Source: Caproicibacter sp047777415
Lineage (GTDB): Bacteria > Bacillota > Clostridia > Oscillospirales > Acutalibacteraceae
NCBI GenBank assembly: GCA_047777415.1
Contig: JBKEEO010000002.1
Coordinates: 868,001 to 932,000, forward strand
Direction: 5' to 3'
DNA: 64,000 nucleotides
In this document: piece after piece, positions 26,416 through 35,045 of the stretch
Layout of the letters: each line of letters starts with the position of its first letter
How positions within the stretch are numbered: the first letter of the stretch is position 1
The notes under the pieces: generated by a model
Databases searched by the model: none
The model's input: only the letters and a program-made list of their open reading frames with translations
Told to the model about the DNA's origin: nothing
Made by a program: the position numbers and the translations under genes

Positions 26416-27609
26416 TTATTTATTTTCTATCAATGCGTAAAGCTTGTTGATTTCATCCTCATTGGTAAAGTCGCATTTTGCAAGAGCCTGTGCGTATTTT
26501 TCCCGAAGGTCCTTGTTTTTTACCAGTTCTTCCAGTCCCTTTTCCACTCCCTCTGTCGTCATAGGAACAATCATACCGTTTTCCCCGTTAGTGATTTGAT
26601 CGGCAGCAGTGGAAAAATTCGTCAGCAAAATTGGACGGCACAGCACCATGGCCTCATCGACCGCAATGGATTTTCCCTCAAAGCGGGACGGCTGCATATA
26701 GATATCGCATTGTTTCACATATGGATATGGGTTGCCGCGTTCCCCCAAAAACACAACACAGTCCTCTGCTCCCAGTTCTTTGACCTGCTGTTTCAGACTT
26801 TCTTCCTCCGGACCCACACCAATAATATACCACCGAATTCGAAGTCCTTTCCGATTGAGCTTGACAACCGCAGGCATAGCGATATCCAGACCTTTTTGGT
26901 GCGAGAGCCGAGCAATGGACAAAATCCGCATACCATCATAATCGTCATCGAATCCCGTTCCCTTTTCCGCCATGGAACGAAGAAATGTTGCGGAAAGAAT
27001 GTTGTAAATCACGTGGAATTTTTCAGTCTGCTGAGGAAAAGATGTCTCCAACGCCGTCTTGCAGGATTCAGAAACCGTGCAGAGGGCATTGAGCTTTTCG
27101 ATATACGGACGGTCAAAATCGCGGCACAGGCCCATGGCTTTGTAATCGCCGTGGATGAAACCGATTTTAACGTCTGCATGCACCTTCTCCACCGCATAAT
27201 AAAGCGGCTGTCCTTCCATATAGGCGACCACTGCGTCGTAATGTTCGGCAGCCGGACGAACAAAATGCCGTTCTATTCTCCACATCCTAGTCAGCCTTTC
27301 CCCCATGGTTCCGCGAAGCCCGGCAAAACTGACAAGCAAGCGGCATAGGGCAAGCAAGGGATGTCCATGAAAGAAAAGAGCCGGAAAAGCACGGCGGATA
27401 TTCAGGCGATATTCTTTTGGAAACAGGGGCGGCAAAATATGGACTTTCTCCGGCACACGGCTAAAAAAAAGCCCTTCGTTTGCAAAAAGCTGCAAATCCA
27501 CGTCATAGTGCGAATCATCAAACAAAGACAAAACGGTAACCAGACTTTTTTCGATACCGCCGCTGTGCAAACTATAATTTAAAAACAATACTTTTTTTCG
27601 TTCAGGCAT
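26416..27609 (-). CDS. GT4-type glycosyltransferase
   Basis: 397 residues with a GT-B fold. N-terminal acceptor domain opens KKVLFLNYSLHSGGIEKSLVTVLSLF; the C-terminal donor domain has RILSIARLSHQKGLDIA and the nucleotide-sugar site PSRFEGKSIAVDEAMVL with the EX7E-type spacing of family GT4. Probably builds a surface polysaccharide. ATG 27609 with AGGGAG. Follows the GT2 gene by 17 bp in the same direction. Confidence 0.88.
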   Translation of the reverse strand: MPERKKVLFLNYSLHSGGIEKSLVTVLSLFDDSHYDVDLQLFANEGLFFSRVPEKVHILPPLFPKEYRLNIRRAFPALFFHGHPLLALCRLLVSFAGLRGTMGERLTRMWRIERHFVRPAAEHYDAVVAYMEGQPLYYAVEKVHADVKIGFIHGDYKAMGLCRDFDRPYIEKLNALCTVSESCKTALETSFPQQTEKFHVIYNILSATFLRSMAEKGTGFDDDYDGMRILSIARLSHQKGLDIAMPAVVKLNRKGLRIRWYIIGVGPEEESLKQQVKELGAEDCVVFLGERGNPYPYVKQCDIYMQPSRFEGKSIAVDEAMVLCRPILLTNFSTAADQITNGENGMIVPMTTEGVEKGLEELVKNKDLREKYAQALAKCDFTNEDEINKLYALIENK

Positions 27610-27626
27610 AACCGTACTCCCTGATT

Positions 27627-28691
27627 TTATTTTTTTCGGCTGTCTTTCTGCAAAATACGGGAATAAATGCTGTAAAAAAGATAGACAAACGGAGTGAACC
27701 GAGACCGGACAACATGCAAAATGATTCTGTCCGCACGTGTGCCGTTATTCAAATAATCGGATCGCATAGCTTCCCGTGCGTAGGGATTTTTTAAAATAGA
27801 ACGTACTTCCCGATATCGTTTCAAAAATCCGGCCGGATTCTTTGGTGAAAAACAGTTAATCAGAGAGGCGTGCACCGCTGAACGCAGAAACCATGCAAGA
27901 TGTCTTTTGGCATACCGCTCATAAAGTCCGCGTTGTGTCAGAATCTGCCGTACAGTTGTATAGCAACGAGTCAGCATCTCCATTTTGTGAGGCCGATAAC
28001 GCGTACTGAGAGAATCCGGATTATATCTGTAATGATAATATGCCCCGCCGACTACAAGCACCCGTTTTGCTGCACAGTGCGCTGTGATAGTTGCGGGCAT
28101 ATCCTCCAACATAATTTCGCGCTCGTCCCCAAAACGGATTTCGTTTTCCAAATACCAACTGCGCAGATACATCCGGCGCCATGCACAGCCGAGCATTTCC
28201 ACATGCCGCCAAGCACTCTCTTCCCGGTCCGGACCAACAAGCTGTGTCACTAAAAGTTCTCCCACTTCATCCCCGAATTCCGGATAATTCAGCGGAAGCT
28301 TGCAGATACGATGTTCTCCGTCCTGAAGATTTTCACGAACATAGTTGAACACAACCAGATCCGCTTGATACTGGGAAGCTGCTGCATAAAGATTTTTCAG
28401 CATATCTTTGTTAATCCAGTCGTCGGAATCAACAAACAGCAGATATTCACCACGGGCGTGTTCCACGCCGTAATTTCTGGTATTTCCCAGCCCGCCATGA
28501 GGCTTGTCCAGTATACGCACGCGCGAGTCTTTGGCAAAGCGCCTCGCCACTTCCAGCGAGTGGTCGGTGGATGCGTCATTAATCAAAAGCACCTCAAAAT
28601 CTGTAAAAGTCTGACTTAAAATGCTGTTAACACAGCGTTCCAAATAGCGCTCCACGTTATAAATGGGCACAATAACACTGATTTTTGGCAC
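27627..28691 (-). CDS. GT2-type glycosyltransferase
   Basis: About 354 residues. GT-A fold with PKISVIVPIYNVERYLERCVNSILSQTF at the N-terminus, NDASTD, and the metal-binding DXD equivalent in LLFVDSDDWI near 90. The C-terminal region (EDMPATITAHCAAKRV, YHYRYNPDSLSTR) matches CpsJ/EpsJ-like capsule enzymes. I chose GTG at 28691 (AGGG 8 nt upstream, usual family start); an ATG at 28706 lacks a ribosome site. First gene of a two-gene leftward unit. Confidence 0.88.
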   Translation of the reverse strand: MPKISVIVPIYNVERYLERCVNSILSQTFTDFEVLLINDASTDHSLEVARRFAKDSRVRILDKPHGGLGNTRNYGVEHARGEYLLFVDSDDWINKDMLKNLYAAASQYQADLVVFNYVRENLQDGEHRICKLPLNYPEFGDEVGELLVTQLVGPDREESAWRHVEMLGCAWRRMYLRSWYLENEIRFGDEREIMLEDMPATITAHCAAKRVLVVGGAYYHYRYNPDSLSTRYRPHKMEMLTRCYTTVRQILTQRGLYERYAKRHLAWFLRSAVHASLINCFSPKNPAGFLKRYREVRSILKNPYAREAMRSDYLNNGTRADRIILHVVRSRFTPFVYLFYSIYSRILQKDSRKK

Positions 28692-28836
28692 AGTTATATC
28701 CCTCATTTTTCGGTCGCCGCGGTTTTAACGGCCCCAATTTGTAATTGAACGCTCCTCCCAGGCAAGCACCGTTTGCGCCGCCCTGTTAAAACATATCACC
28801 TTTTCCATAAAAATCCGGTCGATAATATGCTGAATT

Positions 28837-28865
28837 ATTATAGCATCGTCCCCGCTGAAACACAA
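28837..28865 (-). promoter_or_regulatory. Promoter of the GT2-GT4 pair
   Basis: TTGTGT (28860-28865) and TATAAT (28837-28842), 17-bp spacer, minus strand. About 130 bp of untranslated leader would follow; I see no recognised riboswitch in it. Confidence 0.6.
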
Positions 28866-28898
28866 GTAAATACCTGCTTTCATTCGAAAACTGCACAG

Positions 28899-28927
28899 TT
28901 GAAATCAAAGCTCGTGTATGCTATTCT
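28899..28927 (+). promoter_or_regulatory. Promoter of the rightward GT4 gene
   Basis: TTGAAA (28899-28904) and TATTCT (28922-28927) with a 17-bp spacer, 40 bp before the ATG at 28968. Confidence 0.6.
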
Positions 28928-28967
28928 GTATGATGTTAAGTTCAGAAAACAACAGGGGAGATTTAGT

Positions 28968-30224
28968 ATGAACAACTGTCTTATTTTACTGACAAAAAAA
29001 TATCCGTTCGAACATGGTGAGGAATTCATTGAAAATGAAGTTCCCCTGCTTGCCAAAACGTTTCAACATATCATTCTGATTGCAACATCGGTTTCCGACC
29101 GGGCCGAACAGACACGACAGGTGCCAAATAATGTGGAAGTTCATTCTTTGCGGGCCTCGCAAATACGCCGTTCTTTGCTCCCCTGTGCCGCATTTGCTGC
29201 AGTGCTCCCGCTCCCGCATATTGTAACGGGTGACGACCGAACACAAGTGCGCGGTTCCTTTCGAAAAAAGCTGTTCTGCTCCTATTTTCTCGCAAAATCG
29301 GAACAAGTTTACAAAGGATGCCGTGCAATTCTTTCCGATGCACACCTAAAACAATATGACGGTGTTACTTTTTACAGCTATTGGCTGTATGACACCGCTA
29401 TGGCTGCCGCCAAGCTAAAGCATGAATTCAAATTAAAAAACAGCCTCGCCGTCAGCCGCGCTCACCGTTATGACCTTTATGCAGATCAAAATCCAGCCGG
29501 TTTTCTCCCCATGCGGGAATATCTTCTGCAAAATTTGGACAAGGTTTATCCCTGTTCTGTGGACGGCGGAAATTATCTGATTAAATATCATCCCGCATTT
29601 GAAAGAAAAATTCGGACAGCTTATCTAGGAACGCAGGACCGCGGTCTTTCACCACAAAATAAAAGCGATGTATTTCATCTGGTCAGCTGCTGCCATATCT
29701 CCCCTGTGAAACGAGTCGATTTGCTCGCCCATTCACTTGCCTTACTGAAAGACAGTGGTTTAAAATTAAAATGGACGCATTTCGGCGGTGGTGAAGGACT
29801 CGATTCCCTTCGGGCCTATGCAAAAGAAAATCTTTCCTTTATGCAGTGCAATCTGGCCGGCGAAATCAGCAATGCACGCCTTATGGAATATTACAAATCG
29901 ACACCCGTTGATTGTTTTATCAACACCAGCAGCTCGGAAGGACTGCCCGTCAGCATCATGGAAGCAGCATCGTTCGGCATTCCCGTCATCGCAACAGATG
30001 TGGGAGGAACATCAGAAATTGTCACCCCTGAAGAAACCGGATATCTGTTACCGAAAGATTTCAAGCCGAGCGAACTTGCCGCTAAAATTGAACTTTTGTG
30101 CCGTATGCCTAAGGAACGCCGCAATCAAATGCGGCAAGAAAGCAGAAATCTTTGGGAAGAAAACTTCTGCTCCGAGCAAAACTATATGCGGTTTGCTGCT
30201 GAAATCACACCAAAAAATTCTTAA
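28968..30224 (+). CDS. GT4-type glycosyltransferase, paralogue of the 33828-35045 gene
   Basis: 418 residues from ATG 28968 (GGGGAG site); an open frame continues upstream but without homology. Starts NNCLILLTKKYPFEHGEEFIENEV. Shared with the leftward gene at 33828-35045: the (F/Y)PF..GEEF.ENE opening, YSYW.YD, SRAH, YLPMR, KVRTA.LGT and SSSEG.PVSIMEA. The donor-site motif SSEGLPVSIMEAASFGIPVIATDVGGTSEIV is complete. Cytoplasmic, likely membrane-associated sugar transfer. Monocistronic between its promoter and the terminator at 30236-30260, and oriented against the rest of the locus. Confidence 0.88.
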   Translation: MNNCLILLTKKYPFEHGEEFIENEVPLLAKTFQHIILIATSVSDRAEQTRQVPNNVEVHSLRASQIRRSLLPCAAFAAVLPLPHIVTGDDRTQVRGSFRKKLFCSYFLAKSEQVYKGCRAILSDAHLKQYDGVTFYSYWLYDTAMAAAKLKHEFKLKNSLAVSRAHRYDLYADQNPAGFLPMREYLLQNLDKVYPCSVDGGNYLIKYHPAFERKIRTAYLGTQDRGLSPQNKSDVFHLVSCCHISPVKRVDLLAHSLALLKDSGLKLKWTHFGGGEGLDSLRAYAKENLSFMQCNLAGEISNARLMEYYKSTPVDCFINTSSSEGLPVSIMEAASFGIPVIATDVGGTSEIVTPEETGYLLPKDFKPSELAAKIELLCRMPKERRNQMRQESRNLWEENFCSEQNYMRFAAEITPKNS

Positions 30225-30235
30225 TATGTATCTTC

Positions 30236-30260
30236 TCCGCCTTTTCAAGGCGGATTTTTT
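30236..30260 (+). terminator. Intrinsic terminator of the rightward GT4 gene
   Basis: TCCGCC (30236-30241) / GGCGGA (30249-30254) stem, 7-nt loop, then six T residues. Confidence 0.85.
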
Positions 30261-30263
30261 GTG

Positions 30264-30644
30264 TTAAAAGATATTGGCAATACTGGGAATCTCTGACTCA
30301 TAGAGATAGGAAATCTGCTCCATACTGCGGTCACAGTCCGCAAGAAACTGCTCCGTTCCTCCGTATTGGCAAAGCATAGGCAGCCCGGCCAGCGTATCGT
30401 CTATGGCTTCCAGTTTGGAATGGGGCATATACGTACACAGAACGTTATGAATGGAATGCCAGTCCTCTACCGCTTTCTGGCTCAGTCTAACCGCTGTTTC
30501 GGTGTCACCGCGCTGTCCTGCGGACTTTGCTTGCGAAACCGTCTGAATCATTTGGGTGGAAATCTCATATGTGTACCGGATTCCAAGAAAGCAGACAATG
30601 GTCAATACAATAAAAATCCCGAACGAAATCCAGACGCGTTTCAT
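30264..30644 (-). CDS. DUF4363 membrane-anchored protein
   Basis: 126 residues: one N-terminal membrane segment (about 5-24), then an extracytoplasmic helical domain with the DUF4363 pattern (EDWHSIHNVLCTYMPHSKLEAIDDTLAGL). Coupled to the DUF421 gene by a 4-bp ATGA overlap, the usual pairing of these two families in Clostridia. Function unknown; spore-related roles have been suggested for DUF421 partners in general but nothing here shows it. Confidence 0.82.
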   Translation of the reverse strand: MKRVWISFGIFIVLTIVCFLGIRYTYEISTQMIQTVSQAKSAGQRGDTETAVRLSQKAVEDWHSIHNVLCTYMPHSKLEAIDDTLAGLPMLCQYGGTEQFLADCDRSMEQISYLYESEIPSIANIF

Positions 30645-31318
30645 TTTGCCCCCTCCTTTTGCACAATGAAAAAGTCACCTTTTGTATTCGCTGTCATGAG
30701 AAAAATATCATGAACGTCAAGGTTCTGTCCTTTTAAAACCCCATAAAGCCATTCGGTGGTTTTACCGCATAGCTGCAACGAAAATTGCGAAACGACACCG
30801 TCGCTGATGACAACAGTTTCAATACCTGTGTCCGGAAGGGCAACGGCAAGCATTCCGGCCGTTGGCTGCTCTTTGTCCGGCTTTTTAATGACACTCATCT
30901 TGCCATTGGTTTCGACAATTGCATAAGCGACATCCTGAATGCTAAAAACATCTTTTTGCCGCAGCTGTTCGCACAAATCCTCCGTTGTCATGCGCAGTCG
31001 TTTCATCTCGTTTTGCTGAATCACACCGTCGTTAATAACGATAATCGGTTTACCGCATATCAGTTTGCGGAATTTCGAGCTTTTCACCATCAAAGCAGAA
31101 ATGACAATTTCAAACATTACGAGAGCAGCAATTGGTATCAATCCGCTGGCAAGAGGCTGTCCGGAATCCTGCATTGGAATCGAGGCAATATCTGAAATCA
31201 GCAGCGTCACAACCAGTTCACTGGTCTGTAGCTCGCTGATTTGTCTTTTTCCCATTAATCGAACCGCTAAGATAACCACCGCATACAGCAGCAATGTGCG
31301 AATAAAGGAGATGGTCAT
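30641..31318 (-). CDS. DUF421 (YetF-like) membrane protein
   Basis: About 225 residues with three N-terminal membrane segments (residues 5-22, 33-50 and 57-78 region) and a cytoplasmic YetF domain containing GKPIIVINDGVIQQNEMKRLRMTTEDLCEQLRQKDVFSIQDVAYAIVETNG, the conserved family core. Start ATG 31318 is favoured over GTG 31327 by a GGTGAT site 6 nt upstream. Function unknown. With DUF4363 it splits the polysaccharide locus and may be unrelated to it. Confidence 0.87.
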   Translation of the reverse strand: MTISFIRTLLLYAVVILAVRLMGKRQISELQTSELVVTLLISDIASIPMQDSGQPLASGLIPIAALVMFEIVISALMVKSSKFRKLICGKPIIVINDGVIQQNEMKRLRMTTEDLCEQLRQKDVFSIQDVAYAIVETNGKMSVIKKPDKEQPTAGMLAVALPDTGIETVVISDGVVSQFSLQLCGKTTEWLYGVLKGQNLDVHDIFLMTANTKGDFFIVQKEGAK

Positions 31319-31382
31319 TTCTATCACCGCAGATTAGTATAAGCGGCGGGAACCGTATTATGTATCAGGCCGGCGAACGCGA

Positions 31383-32639
31383 TTAGGCATTTGTGGCAAC
31401 AAATCCAAGGACATCTCCGCCGGCAGCCTTGATGCGACAGCACGACTCTTTTAAAGTGTTCAAAGGAGTTTTTCCGTATTTTACCGAAAGGATAACCTGT
31501 TTTGCATGAACGACAAGACTTTCTGCGTCAGGAAAGTGAATTTCAGAGGGAGCATAGAACACAACATAGTCGTAGGTTGCAGCCGCTTCTTCCACGAACT
31601 TTGCAAATGTTTCAGTCGCAAAAAGGTCGGAAGGAATTGCGTTATTCACCGGGGCACCGGCCAAAAAGCTAATCCCATTTTGCTCTGCAGAAACAACAGC
31701 TTGCGAAAGGCCGCACTCTCCGCTCAATATGTGATTGAGCGTTTTTTGAGGGTTGATATTTAATATTTTGGCAAGCTTTGGGCTGCGCAAATCGCAGTCC
31801 ACCAAAAGAACGGATTTTCCCGTTACAGCCAAAGTCTTGGAAAAATCCAAAGCAATTTCTTCGCCGCCGTCATTCTCACATACATTTGTTACAAGAAAGC
31901 TGTGTCTGTTGCCGGCAGCATTGAGTGCAGATGCTCGCAGAGTCCGTATGGCGTTTTCCCTGTCCTTCGTTTCATGAGGAATTTCCGCAAGCAGGCGCAC
32001 TTTCAGCATTTCTTCGGCAAATCTGCCGTTTCGAATCGTCTTATCGCATAATACAGCAAGGATACCAAAGCACAGAACGACAATACATCCCAAAATCATC
32101 CCTAAAATTCCAGCCTTGACAATTGCAGATTTCCTAGACTGCGGTTGAACTTCAGCGGCGTGATCTGTAATGCTAGCCGTTAAAACCGGGTCCGGAAACT
32201 GCTTTATAAGCCGCTGCATCAGCAATTCAGCTGCCGTGTCGGATATCTGCGCGGTTTTTGCCGCATTTGTAGTGCTAACGGTCAATTTGACCACAGGCGA
32301 TGAATTTTCCATCTTCGCGGTAATATTGGTAATTTCAGACGGATCCACGCCAACTTCCTGCGCCGTTTGGGTCAGAAGGTCGCTTCCGGAAGCCAGCGCA
32401 ACAGCGCTCTGCACCCGACTGTAAAGAATGTTTGTGTACTGCAGGTGATAATCACTGTCCGCACTATCCGGCACGCCGCAAGTGACGGTAAACACCGTAC
32501 TTCCCTGATAAACAGGACGGGCAAATTTTACCGACAGTAAGCTGCCGAAAATACCAAATGCCAAAACAACCAGCAAAAGTTTCATCCAGTTGCGTTTATA
32601 ATAACGCATCACTTCAGAAAAGCTAACAAACAGTTCCAT
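31383..32639 (-). CDS. Wzz/CpsCD-like polysaccharide co-polymerase with degenerate BY-kinase domain
   Basis: 418 residues from ATG 32639 (TAGGAGGACACC site). N-terminal Wzz domain between two membrane segments (about 18-40 and 170-192), with FARPVYQGSTVFTV after the first. The C-terminal half (about 225-418) aligns with tyrosine autokinases of the CpsD/CapB type: it keeps Walker A' (SVLLVDCDLRSPKLAKIL) and the VVFYAP strand. The Walker A site, normally ending in GEGKST, reads ENDGGEE with no lysine, and there is no C-terminal tyrosine cluster. It is therefore probably a non-catalytic chain-length regulator. Adjacent to glycosyltransferase and polymerase genes. Confidence 0.85.
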   Translation of the reverse strand: MELFVSFSEVMRYYKRNWMKLLLVVLAFGIFGSLLSVKFARPVYQGSTVFTVTCGVPDSADSDYHLQYTNILYSRVQSAVALASGSDLLTQTAQEVGVDPSEITNITAKMENSSPVVKLTVSTTNAAKTAQISDTAAELLMQRLIKQFPDPVLTASITDHAAEVQPQSRKSAIVKAGILGMILGCIVVLCFGILAVLCDKTIRNGRFAEEMLKVRLLAEIPHETKDRENAIRTLRASALNAAGNRHSFLVTNVCENDGGEEIALDFSKTLAVTGKSVLLVDCDLRSPKLAKILNINPQKTLNHILSGECGLSQAVVSAEQNGISFLAGAPVNNAIPSDLFATETFAKFVEEAAATYDYVVFYAPSEIHFPDAESLVVHAKQVILSVKYGKTPLNTLKESCCRIKAAGGDVLGFVATNA

Positions 32640-32661
32640 AGGTGTCCTCCTAATTGCTTTC

Positions 32662-33831
32662 TTATCTGGCACCCGCAAAGACGAGCACTCGTTCCAAAAT
32701 GGCTTTCCAATCATATTTTTGCCGTGCAAATTCTTTTTCCTGTTCCGAAAGGGACGGATCATCGCGACAGCGCCTTGCAAAAGCAACAACTGTACTGATA
32801 TCTACCGGCGAAGAATCATTTGGCAAACGTAACGCAAACGGAGGATTTTCTTCCATTGCGTCATCCTCATAGGCATAAAGGAAGGGCAGCCCTGCGGCGC
32901 AGTATTCCCTCGCTTTTAAAGACGAACAATGCGTCAAACCACGGCGGTAACATCCAAGTGTTGAAACACCAATATCAGCCGATGCATAGACACGCATGAG
33001 TTCCTCGCCTTGCAAAAAACCTAGGCATTCCACATCATCTTCAAGTCCTCGGCTTTGCACTTCCTGCAAAAAGGCAGGCATTTCCTTTTTATCCCCGCCA
33101 ACCAGAATAAACTTCACGCGCGGTTCCTCGGGCTTTTTCCGTTCCCGGTAGATACGCATTCCTTCCAGCACGCGGTCATACGCCTGCCACCAGAGTGTTC
33201 CGGCAACCCCGACTAATATGATTTCTTCGCTGTTTTTGAAACGGCGTTGAAAAGAAAACTCGTCCACATTGACCCCGTTTGTGATGTTGACAGCGGGCAG
33301 CCCAAAAAAACGATCGGATTTATCACCAATCAGAACTGCAGCGTCGGCACATTCTTTCAAAAAACGGCCGGAAATGCGGTCTTCAGCAGCGGTACACAAA
33401 GCTTTTGCCGCTGTCATAACCTGCCGAGTGATTGGCCGAACACCTTTGACACTGCGTAAATAATCCCGCAAATAGGGATAGTTCGGAATTTCAATGATAA
33501 CACGGCTTGTCCCATTTTGCTTTAACATACGGCAAATGCGAATCACATCAAAGCTGATACGGTCCAGTCGGAGATATGCAATCTCAAAGTTATGACGATT
33601 CAGAAAATCCAGTACTGCCTGGGAAAAGCGGTGCATTCTGCGGTATCCTTTTGCAACCGGTACGCTGATTGTTTCAGACCCGTGATAAAAAGCAAAACAT
33701 TCGTTTTTCCAGAGTGTATAGGTAACATCATAACCTAATGCCTCAAAAGCGCGTACCTGCCATTTGATTTTGCGGGTCACTCCTAAATAGAGTTCGGCAT
33801 CTTCCTGAAAGGTCAGGTAAAACAGTTTCAT
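32662..33831 (-). CDS. Glycosyltransferase (GT-B fold)
   Basis: 389 residues. Opens KLFYLTFQEDAELYLGVTRKIKWQVRAFEALGYDV, typical of acceptor domains of GT4-like enzymes; the donor half has VGVAGTLWWQAYDRVLEGM, LVGGDKKEMPAF, VECLGFLQGEELMRVYASADIGVSTLG and LKAREYCAAGLPFLYAY. The EX7E motif is not clearly conserved, so family assignment is tentative. Overlaps the upstream GT4 gene by 4 bp (ATGA), 22 bp before the Wzz-like gene. Confidence 0.82.
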   Translation of the reverse strand: MKLFYLTFQEDAELYLGVTRKIKWQVRAFEALGYDVTYTLWKNECFAFYHGSETISVPVAKGYRRMHRFSQAVLDFLNRHNFEIAYLRLDRISFDVIRICRMLKQNGTSRVIIEIPNYPYLRDYLRSVKGVRPITRQVMTAAKALCTAAEDRISGRFLKECADAAVLIGDKSDRFFGLPAVNITNGVNVDEFSFQRRFKNSEEIILVGVAGTLWWQAYDRVLEGMRIYRERKKPEEPRVKFILVGGDKKEMPAFLQEVQSRGLEDDVECLGFLQGEELMRVYASADIGVSTLGCYRRGLTHCSSLKAREYCAAGLPFLYAYEDDAMEENPPFALRLPNDSSPVDISTVVAFARRCRDDPSLSEQEKEFARQKYDWKAILERVLVFAGAR

Positions 33832-35045
33832 CGGCCAAGCACCTCATAAAATGCAGGATAGTTCTTCTCTGCGCTGAAAGCACGGCTCCAAATAGAACGG
33901 GAGTTTTTGCAAAGCTGTGCGTATTCCTCCTCAGTCATGGAACGAACGCGGTTCAGAACATCAAGAAGCTCTTGCGGTGAAAATTCGGCTCCAAGCAAAA
34001 AGCCGTTTTTCCCGTCCTTTACAATTTCTGACGTTCCCCCAACGTTCGTTGCGATAACAGGAATGCCGAACGAGCACGCTTCCATAATGGAAACGGGAAT
34101 TCCTTCACTGGAGCTGACATTGACAAAAACGGTAATATCCCTATTTTTATAAAAATTTAAAACATCCTCGTTTTTCATTGCACCTGTGAAATCCACCGTT
34201 ACACAGGAAGGCAGGGCTTGAGTCATTTGTTTAAGTTTTGCCTTCATCGGGCCGGAGCCGATATGCGTCCATCGAATGGGAAAATCCGCTTTGCTCAACG
34301 CTTTGGCAATTAGGTGCAAACGTTTAACCGGCACCATATAAGAGCAGGAAAGCAGATGAAACTCTTTTCTGCTGCCGCCGCGGTATCCCTCATCGCGCGT
34401 ACCAAGATGCGCTGTGCGCACTTTTGCGGCATACTGCGGGAAGCAATTGTGCAGTATTTGTGTTCCCTCATCGGAACACGGGAAAACTGCACAGGCGCTT
34501 TCCAAGAGAAATTTTCGCATAGGAAGATAATGAAAATCACTGCGTTCCTCATGAATATCGAATCCGTGCGCACGTGAAACCAATTTTGCTTTCTTTCCCC
34601 TTGAACACAGAAACTCCGCAAGGAGGGCACCCGCTGCCGCTGCGTCGTAAAACCAATAGCTGTAAATTGTCACATCGTCGGCGGATAAAACCGACTTTTC
34701 CTTTGAAAGAGCTTGAAAAATACGCAGTGCATTTCTCATGAAGAATAAGCACTCATGCGCCCGTGCAAAAGAAAATCTGCCAGAGCGAAGTAGGCCGAAA
34801 AGCTCATCGCGAACACAGGGCATCCGAAGCACGGAACCGTATTCCTTCTTCGAAGCGGTTAAGCGCTCGAAGCGTATCGATTCCACCCCTTCCGGCAGGG
34901 TACGCGTTTGCATGCTGTTTTCATTCAGCCCACACGGGCAAACTATTATTTTGTCAAAACCACTGGCATAGCGCAGTTCGTTTTCCAAAAACTCCTCGCC
35001 GCTGTCAAAAGGAAATGATGCGGTGAGAATCAGTAATAATTTCAC
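33828..35045 (-). CDS. GT4-type glycosyltransferase
   Basis: 405 residues. KLLLILTASFPFDSGEEFLENELRYA at the start; donor domain HLLSCSYMVPVKRLHLIAKAL and SSSEGIPVSIMEACSFGIPVIATNVGGTSEIV. Clearly related along its whole length to the rightward gene at 28968-30224. Overlaps both neighbours by 4 bp, so polymerase-GT-GT are translationally coupled. Confidence 0.88.
   Translation of the reverse strand: MKLLLILTASFPFDSGEEFLENELRYASGFDKIIVCPCGLNENSMQTRTLPEGVESIRFERLTASKKEYGSVLRMPCVRDELFGLLRSGRFSFARAHECLFFMRNALRIFQALSKEKSVLSADDVTIYSYWFYDAAAAGALLAEFLCSRGKKAKLVSRAHGFDIHEERSDFHYLPMRKFLLESACAVFPCSDEGTQILHNCFPQYAAKVRTAHLGTRDEGYRGGSRKEFHLLSCSYMVPVKRLHLIAKALSKADFPIRWTHIGSGPMKAKLKQMTQALPSCVTVDFTGAMKNEDVLNFYKNRDITVFVNVSSSEGIPVSIMEACSFGIPVIATNVGGTSEIVKDGKNGFLLGAEFSPQELLDVLNRVRSMTEEEYAQLCKNSRSIWSRAFSAEKNYPAFYEVLGR

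Noticed and set aside
28773..28967. Upstream extension of the rightward glycosyltransferase
   Set aside because: The extra 65 residues show no family similarity, include the promoter, and the ATG at 28968 has a proper ribosome site.
32640..32789. N-terminal extension of the Wzz-like protein
   Set aside because: It overlaps the end of the preceding glycosyltransferase gene and lies before a strong TAGGAGG site.
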